Below are positions 59,088 through 64,000 of a DNA stretch of 64,000 nt, one piece after another. Position numbers and translations under genes: made by a program. The notes under the pieces were generated by a model. It did not search any database, was not told where the DNA came from, and saw only the letters and a program-made list of their open reading frames with translations. Position 1 is the first letter of the stretch. Every line of letters starts with the position of its first letter. The stretch lies in assembly GCA_902506565.1 (NCBI GenBank), contig LR732703.1, forward strand, positions 746,030 to 810,029, read 5' to 3'. Source of the DNA: Burkholderiales bacterium 8X. GTDB lineage: Bacteria; Pseudomonadota; Gammaproteobacteria; Burkholderiales; Burkholderiaceae_C.

Positions 59088-60035
59088 ATGCAACGACAGG
59101 TGAAGTACAGGCTCCCTCCGCTCAACGCCTTGCGGGCCTTCGAGTCGGCGGCCCGCAATCTCAGCTTCACGAAGGCGGGCAACGAACTCAATGTCACGCA
59201 AGGTGCGGTCAGTCGCCAGGTTCGGCTGCTGGAAGATTTCTTCGGGTTCGAGCTCTTCGAGCGAACGCCGCGCGGGGTCGAACTCAATCGGGTCGGCGAG
59301 ACCTACGCCGCGGCCATCACCGAGGCCCTGGACAAGATCACCCACGCCACCGATCGCCTGGCCACGACCAGCACGCATACCGTGCTGACCATTCGCGGCT
59401 ACACCAACCTGCTGGTTCGCTGGCTCACGCCGCTCTTGCCGGACTTTCATCAGCGTCATCCGAACATCGAAGTGCGACTGGTCTGCGCGGGCGATCCGGT
59501 CGACTTCGAACGCGACAAGGTCGACCTGGGCATTCGCTATGGCTTCGGGCGCTGGCACAACCTCGAGAGCGACCCGCTATTCATGGACGAACTCACGCCG
59601 GTCTGCAGCCCGAAGATGCGCGACGCGCTCCGGCTCGAGGAGCCGTCCGACCTGGCGCGCTGCACGATGCTGCACCTGAACCTCCGCGAGTCCGATTGGC
59701 CCGACTGGTGCGCGGCGGCCGGCATCGAGCTCGCAGCCGCCACTCGCCACGTGCACCTCGAGGACCTGGGCGTCACCTACCAGTGCGCCATCGCGGGACA
59801 GGGAGTCGCCATGGGGCAATACCAGTACGTCCGGGAATTCATCGCCAACGGCCAGTTGGTGGCGCCCTTCACGCCGGTGTTGCGGCGTCCGACCGGCTAC
59901 CACCTGGTCTGCCCTCGCGAGCGAGCCGGGCTGGCGAAGATCGTGGCCTTTCGCAGATGGCTTGCCGAGGCGCCGCGCACGCCCGACCTGGCGCATTGGC
60001 CGGCATCGCCCGTCGAGGACGGCTTCGCCCACTGA
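59088..60035 (+). CDS. LysR-family transcriptional regulator (GcvA type)
   Basis: A 315-residue LysR protein with the GcvA-like opening RLPPLNALRAFESAARNLSF, recognition region NVTQGAVSRQVRLLEDFFG and effector domain from about residue 95 (TVLTIRGYTNLLVRWLTPLL). The ATG at 59088 has AGGAAG before it; the ATG at 59004 would add 28 residues without family similarity. It lies between a minus-strand catabolic arm and the plus-strand ThDP enzyme, 106 bp before the latter, and probably controls both. Confidence 0.92.
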   Translation: MQRQVKYRLPPLNALRAFESAARNLSFTKAGNELNVTQGAVSRQVRLLEDFFGFELFERTPRGVELNRVGETYAAAITEALDKITHATDRLATTSTHTVLTIRGYTNLLVRWLTPLLPDFHQRHPNIEVRLVCAGDPVDFERDKVDLGIRYGFGRWHNLESDPLFMDELTPVCSPKMRDALRLEEPSDLARCTMLHLNLRESDWPDWCAAAGIELAAATRHVHLEDLGVTYQCAIAGQGVAMGQYQYVREFIANGQLVAPFTPVLRRPTGYHLVCPRERAGLAKIVAFRRWLAEAPRTPDLAHWPASPVEDGFAH

Positions 60036-60103
60036 GCCTGCTCGCGGTATTCCGAAGTCTCATCGGGGAGATCAGAACAAATCGCGTTGTCACCGCCCGC
60101 GCC

Positions 60104-60120
60104 AACCCATAGCATGGGTT
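60104..60120. promoter_or_regulatory. Perfect 17-bp palindrome just upstream of the ThDP gene
   Basis: aacccat-agc-atgggtt, perfect 7-3-7 symmetry, 21 bp before the ATG at 60142. Position near the start suggests an operator of the adjacent LysR protein or a transcript hairpin affecting initiation. Confidence 0.5.
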
Positions 60121-60141
60121 TCCCTCTCGGAGACAGCACCC

Positions 60142-61932
60142 ATGCCGGAAAAAAAAGGCGCCGAAATCATCATCGATCACCTGGTGGAACGCGGCGTGCC
60201 CTATCTGTTCGGATTGTGCGGACACGGCGATGTGGCCTTGATGGACGCCGCCCTCGACCGCCAGGACCGGATCAAGACCATCTCGACCCACCACGAGCAG
60301 ACGGCCGGCTTCATGGCCGATGCCTACTTCCGGGTCAGCGGGCAACCGGTCGCCACCTTCACCTCTTGCGGGCCCGGCTCCGTGAGCATCCAGGCGGCCA
60401 TTGCCTGCGCGATGGCGGACTCGTCCGCGATCTTCGCAATCACGGGCAATGTGCCGACGCAGCAATTCAACAAGGGCCCGTTCCAGGAGCTGGGACATCA
60501 CTACCAGGCCGACTTCGTGAGCGCCATGCGGCCTTACGTCAAGCGAAGCTATCAGGCCAGCCGTCCGGACATGCTGCCGGACATGATGCGGCAGGCTTAC
60601 TCGACCATGTTGACCGGCCGAGTCGGACCGGTCCACCTGGACGTACCGTTCAACGTCTTCGCTGAAACCACCGATGCGCCGGACGACGCGCAACCCGACT
60701 GGAGCGGTCAGGTCGCTCTTCGCTCCCAAGGTGCGCCAGAGGCGATCGAGCGTGCCGTCGATCTGCTGCATTCGTCGACCCGCCCACTCATCCTCGCGGG
60801 CCATGGCTGCACGCTGGCCAAGGCGGGTGCGCTCTTGACGGAGCTGGCCGAGCTTCTGGACATGCCGGTCGCGACCACGCCGCAAGGCAAGGGAGCGATG
60901 GACGAGCGGCACCCCTTGTGCCTGGGCCCGACCGGCCGCGACGGCGTCTATCCCGGAAACCGTGCAGCGCGAAGCTGCGACGTGCTGCTTGCCCTGGGCA
61001 CTCGATTCGGCGACCGCGGTACCAGCGGATGGATACCGGGTGCCACTCATAGCATTCCACCGACCCGATTGATCCATGTCGACCATGACGCAGGACAGAT
61101 CGGCAAGAACTATCCGGCCACTCTCGGCATCGTCGGCGACGTGACCCTGGTGCTCGAGCAACTGCTCGGCGCGGTCAAGGGCAGGAAGGCGGCACGACCC
61201 GCCAACACCGGCGCCTGGCGGGATTCGATCGAGAACTGGCGGCACGAATGGCAGAAGGCATTGGCTGCGACCTCTTCCTCCGACGCGGTGCCGATTCATC
61301 CGGATCGGGTCATCAACGAGCTGCAGAAGGCGATTCCGGAAGACGCCGTGATGCTGGCGGACATCGGCGCACATCACAGCTGGATGGTGCAGCAGTGGAA
61401 GGTGCCGGCCAAGGGACGCTTGCTGCAATCGGGCGCCTTCGCGTCGATGGGCTTGGGCGTCGCGGGCGCATTGGGCGCCAAGCTGGCCCGGCCCGAAAGC
61501 CCGGTGGTCGCGGTCGTCGGCGATGGCGGCTTCATGATGCATTCGAACGTGGTCGCCACCGCGGTCGAATACGAGTTGCCGATCGTGTGGGTGGTCTGGA
61601 ACAACTGCGGCTATGTCTCGATCCGTGACATCCAGACCGGATTCTTCGGACAAGGAAGAGAGTTCGCCACGCGCTTCCGCCGGCAAAGCACGGGCGAGCT
61701 CCAATGGACCGACTACGCCATGTTGGCAGAGGCCATGGGCGCACGCGGCGTTCGGGTCGAACGGCCGGGCGATCTTGCCGGGCAACTCAGTGCGGCTCTC
61801 GCCAGCGGCAAGCCCACGGTGCTGGATGTGCGCGTGCAATCCGAGGTCGGGCGCCTCACTTCCGGCGCCTGGGACATGCCGCCGCTCAAGGGCAAGGGGC
61901 CCAACTTCGATCCCGATCCGCATCGCGGATGA
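60142..61932 (+). CDS. ThDP-binding decarboxylase / carboligase, acetolactate-synthase-like
   Basis: A 596-residue ThDP enzyme. The catalytic Glu is Glu52 in STHHEQTAGFMADAY, and the cofactor motif is VVGDGGFMMHSNVVATAVEY with WNN. The FAD-like middle domain is present (ILAGHGCTLAKAGALLTELA). The segment GLCGHGDVALMDA takes the place of the F-G-x-P-G loop. It is followed after 47 bp by an ABC binding protein, and opposite lies an ALDH/ligase/dehydrogenase arm; a 2-oxoacid decarboxylase producing an aldehyde for that arm would fit. Acetolactate synthase or sulfoacetaldehyde acetyltransferase-like chemistry is not excluded. Confidence 0.87.
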   Translation: MPEKKGAEIIIDHLVERGVPYLFGLCGHGDVALMDAALDRQDRIKTISTHHEQTAGFMADAYFRVSGQPVATFTSCGPGSVSIQAAIACAMADSSAIFAITGNVPTQQFNKGPFQELGHHYQADFVSAMRPYVKRSYQASRPDMLPDMMRQAYSTMLTGRVGPVHLDVPFNVFAETTDAPDDAQPDWSGQVALRSQGAPEAIERAVDLLHSSTRPLILAGHGCTLAKAGALLTELAELLDMPVATTPQGKGAMDERHPLCLGPTGRDGVYPGNRAARSCDVLLALGTRFGDRGTSGWIPGATHSIPPTRLIHVDHDAGQIGKNYPATLGIVGDVTLVLEQLLGAVKGRKAARPANTGAWRDSIENWRHEWQKALAATSSSDAVPIHPDRVINELQKAIPEDAVMLADIGAHHSWMVQQWKVPAKGRLLQSGAFASMGLGVAGALGAKLARPESPVVAVVGDGGFMMHSNVVATAVEYELPIVWVVWNNCGYVSIRDIQTGFFGQGREFATRFRRQSTGELQWTDYAMLAEAMGARGVRVERPGDLAGQLSAALASGKPTVLDVRVQSEVGRLTSGAWDMPPLKGKGPNFDPDPHRG

Positions 61933-61979
61933 CAAAACCGCAGCCGCCCGAGCTGCAACAACAAAGAAGGAGACCGAAG

Positions 61980-63152
61980 ATGAAGATCCACCTGCTGAAA
62001 ATCGCACTGGCCACGGCCGCATCGGTGATCGGGCTGGTCGCCGGCGCAGATGTCGCCGCACAGACCGAGACCCTCAAGATCGGCGTCGTGAGCGCCCTGA
62101 CCGGGCCCGGCTCCGAGTGGGGCCTGGCCCAGGACGGCGGCATCAAGATCGCAGCCGCCGAAGCCAACGCCAAGGGCGGCCTCAAGGTCGGCGGGAAGAC
62201 CTACAAGATTGAGGTGGTCTCGTACGATGACCAATACAAGGCCGCTCTGGCACTCACCGGCGCGACGCGGCTCATCGAGCAGGACAAGGTCCGGTTCGTG
62301 GTCGGTCCCATGGGCTCGGCCTCAGCCTTGGCGATCAAGCCTCTCTTCGAACAGAACAAGGTGGTGGCGATCATCGGGGCCTTCTCCGAGAAAGCGCTCG
62401 ATGCGAACACCAGGTATTCGTTCCGGGGCTTTCCGACCCAGACAGAGTTCGCAGGACCCATCGTCGGCTGGCTGAAGAAGAACAAGCCCGAGCTGAAGAC
62501 GGTCGCCCAACTCGAGCCGAACGACGAGACCGGCTGGTTTTCGCAGAAGCTGCTGAAGGGCATCTACGAGGGCGAGGGCTTCAAGATGGTGTCGGCCGAG
62601 CTGTTCGAACGCAGCCTGAAGGATTTCCAGCCGGTCATGACCCGGGTGCTGGCGACCCGCCCCGACATCATCGAACTGGGCACCACGCCGCCCGGAACGG
62701 CCGGCCTCATGATGCGCCAGGCGCGAGAGCTGGGCTTCAAGGGCCAGTTCGTCAAGATCGGCGGGCCCGGCGTGCCGCAGATCGTCGCCGCCGCCGGCAA
62801 GGAATTCGCAGAAGGCCTGATCTGCTACGCGGCCGCGGACGTGACGACCCCGAACTACAAGGAGCTCCAGGCCAAGTACGAGAAGGTGCTGAAGCCGCCC
62901 ATGAACGAGATCACCGTCTACTTCTACGACGCGTCGCGAATGCTGCTCGACGCGATGCAGAAGGCGGGAACAGTCGAGGACACCGACAAAATCCGGGATG
63001 CCCTCGCCAAGGCCGAGCCCTATGCGGGCATCCAGGGCAACATCCGCTGGGGCGGGCAGAAGCAGTACGGCGTCAACCAGCAGATCCTTACGCCGACCTT
63101 CATCGGCCTCGTGAAAAACGGCGAACAGGTCATCGTCGGTCGGATGGACTGA
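61980..63152 (+). CDS. Branched-chain-amino-acid-type ABC substrate-binding protein (LivK/Leu-type)
   Basis: Periplasmic binding protein of 390 residues for an amino-acid-like or aromatic/organic acid ligand. Signal peptide LLKIALATAASVIGLVAGAD then VAAQ; the mature part starts ETLKIGVVSALTGPGSEWGL and has the type I periplasmic-binding fold (RFVVGPMGSASALAIKPLFE, DIIELGTTPPGTAGLMMRQA). The AAGGAG site (61966-61971) precedes the ATG. The LivH-type permease gene follows 46 bp later, so this is the start of a liv-type importer. Confidence 0.92.
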   Translation: MKIHLLKIALATAASVIGLVAGADVAAQTETLKIGVVSALTGPGSEWGLAQDGGIKIAAAEANAKGGLKVGGKTYKIEVVSYDDQYKAALALTGATRLIEQDKVRFVVGPMGSASALAIKPLFEQNKVVAIIGAFSEKALDANTRYSFRGFPTQTEFAGPIVGWLKKNKPELKTVAQLEPNDETGWFSQKLLKGIYEGEGFKMVSAELFERSLKDFQPVMTRVLATRPDIIELGTTPPGTAGLMMRQARELGFKGQFVKIGGPGVPQIVAAAGKEFAEGLICYAAADVTTPNYKELQAKYEKVLKPPMNEITVYFYDASRMLLDAMQKAGTVEDTDKIRDALAKAEPYAGIQGNIRWGGQKQYGVNQQILTPTFIGLVKNGEQVIVGRMD

Positions 63153-63198
63153 CCAGCGGCCAACACGAGCTCTGCGAGGCCAAGGCAAGCCACGACGC

Positions 63199-64000
63199 AT
63201 GATCGAGCTGGGCATCAAGATCCTGATCAACGGGCTGACCTCGGGGCTGGTCTACATCCTGATGGCGCTCGGCTTCACGCTGATCTTCGGGATCATGCGG
63301 GTGGTCAACTTCGCGCATGGCGAGCTCTACATGATCTCGGCCTTCATCGTGCTGGTGCTCGCCGGAACCTTGGGTTGGAACTACTACCTGGCGGTGCTGG
63401 TGGCCGCGATCGCGGTGGGCTTCTTCGGCGCTGCGCTCGAGCGCATTTTCTTTCGGCGCTTCGTCGGCCGCGAGCTCAACGGCATGATCATGGCGATCGC
63501 GCTTTCGATGACGCTGCAGGCGGCCGCCTTCATCATCTTCGGCACCGAAGAGCATTCGGTTCCGAGGCCGGTGTCGGGCGTCTTTCGCCTCGGCGACGTG
63601 ATCGTCCCGAGGGATCGGCTGGTGGTCGGGGTCTTCGCCGTGGTCATCCTCGGAGCGTTCTATGCATTCATGCGCTTCACCAAGACCGGGCTCGCCATGC
63701 GTGCCGTGGTGCAGGACGAAGAGATCGCCTCGATGCTCGGCGTCAGGCCAAGATTGATCCATCCGCTCGGCTTCGGGCTGGGCGCCATGCTGGCGGGCTT
63801 CGCGGGCGCGCTGATGGCGCCCATCTACACCGTCTATCCGTATGTCGGCTCGCAGCCCATGCTGAAAGCCTTCATCGTGGTCATCCTCGGCGGACTCGGC
63901 AGCATTCCGGGCGCGGTGCTCGGCGGGGTGGTGCTCGGATTGAGCGAGTCGGTGTTCGCGACCCTGATCAACACCACGGTGGCGACGATGGTCTCCTTCG
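63199..64000 (+). CDS. Branched-chain-amino-acid-type ABC permease (LivH), incomplete at window end
   Basis: The open frame from the ATG at 63199 runs to the last base of the window, giving 267 residues of a membrane permease without a stop. Visible parts: ILINGLTSGLVYILMALGFT, then LIFGIMRVVNFAHGELYM (the LivH hallmark), GVRPRLIHPLGFGLGAMLAG and ILGGLGSIPGAVLGGVVLG. Full-length LivH is about 290 residues, so only the C-terminal end is missing. Partner of the binding protein encoded upstream. Confidence 0.93.
   Translation, partial: MIELGIKILINGLTSGLVYILMALGFTLIFGIMRVVNFAHGELYMISAFIVLVLAGTLGWNYYLAVLVAAIAVGFFGAALERIFFRRFVGRELNGMIMAIALSMTLQAAAFIIFGTEEHSVPRPVSGVFRLGDVIVPRDRLVVGVFAVVILGAFYAFMRFTKTGLAMRAVVQDEEIASMLGVRPRLIHPLGFGLGAMLAGFAGALMAPIYTVYPYVGSQPMLKAFIVVILGGLGSIPGAVLGGVVLGLSESVFATLINTTVATMVSF

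Noticed and set aside
1..64000. Search for tRNA, rRNA, IS elements, integrases, phage genes and attachment sites
   Set aside because: None were seen by eye; a covariance-model scan could still reveal small RNAs in the intergenic gaps.

Overview
The window is GC-rich, gene-dense bacterial DNA with ATGA-type gene overlaps, many LysR/IclR regulators paired with acyl-CoA catabolic genes, and orphan Bug-type (TctC) binding proteins. This points to a betaproteobacterium of the Burkholderiales, most likely Comamonadaceae (Variovorax/Acidovorax type). That assignment is an inference from gene content. I see no rRNA, tRNA, CRISPR array, IS element or prophage.

Layout. 0-6.6 kb: a ROK regulator, an SsuABC/TauABC-type ABC transporter, a Gfo/Idh/MocA dehydrogenase and a Cys-type sulfatase, which look like one uptake and desulfation unit. 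6.6-12.5 kb: housekeeping and accessory genes (CPA1 Na+/H+ antiporter, MarC, BCCT transporter, SH3-domain protein, AhpD-like protein, ABM-domain membrane protein). 12.5-25.9 kb: a divergent catabolic island. The minus-strand arm runs LysR, Bug protein, E1-alpha, E1-beta, a free-standing 77-residue lipoyl domain, an AMP-forming acyl-CoA ligase, two hot-dog dehydratase-like proteins, an alpha/beta-hydrolase and a quinone oxidoreductase. The plus-strand arm runs acyl-CoA dehydrogenase, lipA, lipB and MmgE/PrpD. Together they look like an acetoin-dehydrogenase-like 2-oxoacid (or diketone) complex whose E2 is split into a lipoyl protein and an alpha/beta-hydrolase, with its own lipoylation genes.

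25.9-32.4 kb: aldo/keto reductase and LysR, FMN-dependent hydroxyacid dehydrogenase, serine hydrolase, DUF892 ferritin-like protein, a second AhpD-like protein and exonuclease III. 32.5-39.2 kb: a second acyl-CoA unit (Bug, ThDP enzyme, SCP-x-type thiolase, AMP ligase) opposite an IclR regulator.

39.2-47.6 kb: the most unusual region. A minus-strand operon encodes a CsgG-like outer-membrane secretion lipoprotein together with three secreted proteins built from one repeat, which ends in N-S-V-N. One of them is a 1174-residue protein with a striking alternating 51/35-residue period that changes to a uniform 29-residue period. The operon also carries Sel1, OmpA-like, lipoprotein and zinc-ribbon genes. 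It looks like an undescribed surface-fibre or adhesin export system, analogous to curli or to the Caulobacter holdfast-anchor Hfa proteins.

47.6-53.4 kb: an AT-richer gap, a lipoprotein, an orphan TRAP binding protein with an IclR regulator and clear palindromic operators, small proteins, and a decayed TpsB/FhaC POTRA remnant. 53.4-64 kb: a third catabolic island (exported methyltransferase, succinyl-CoA-synthetase-like alpha and beta, aldehyde dehydrogenase, acyl-CoA dehydrogenase) divergent from LysR, a ThDP decarboxylase-like enzyme and the start of a LivKH branched-chain-type ABC transporter. The order suggests import, decarboxylation, oxidation, CoA activation and dehydrogenation of a 2-oxoacid-like compound.
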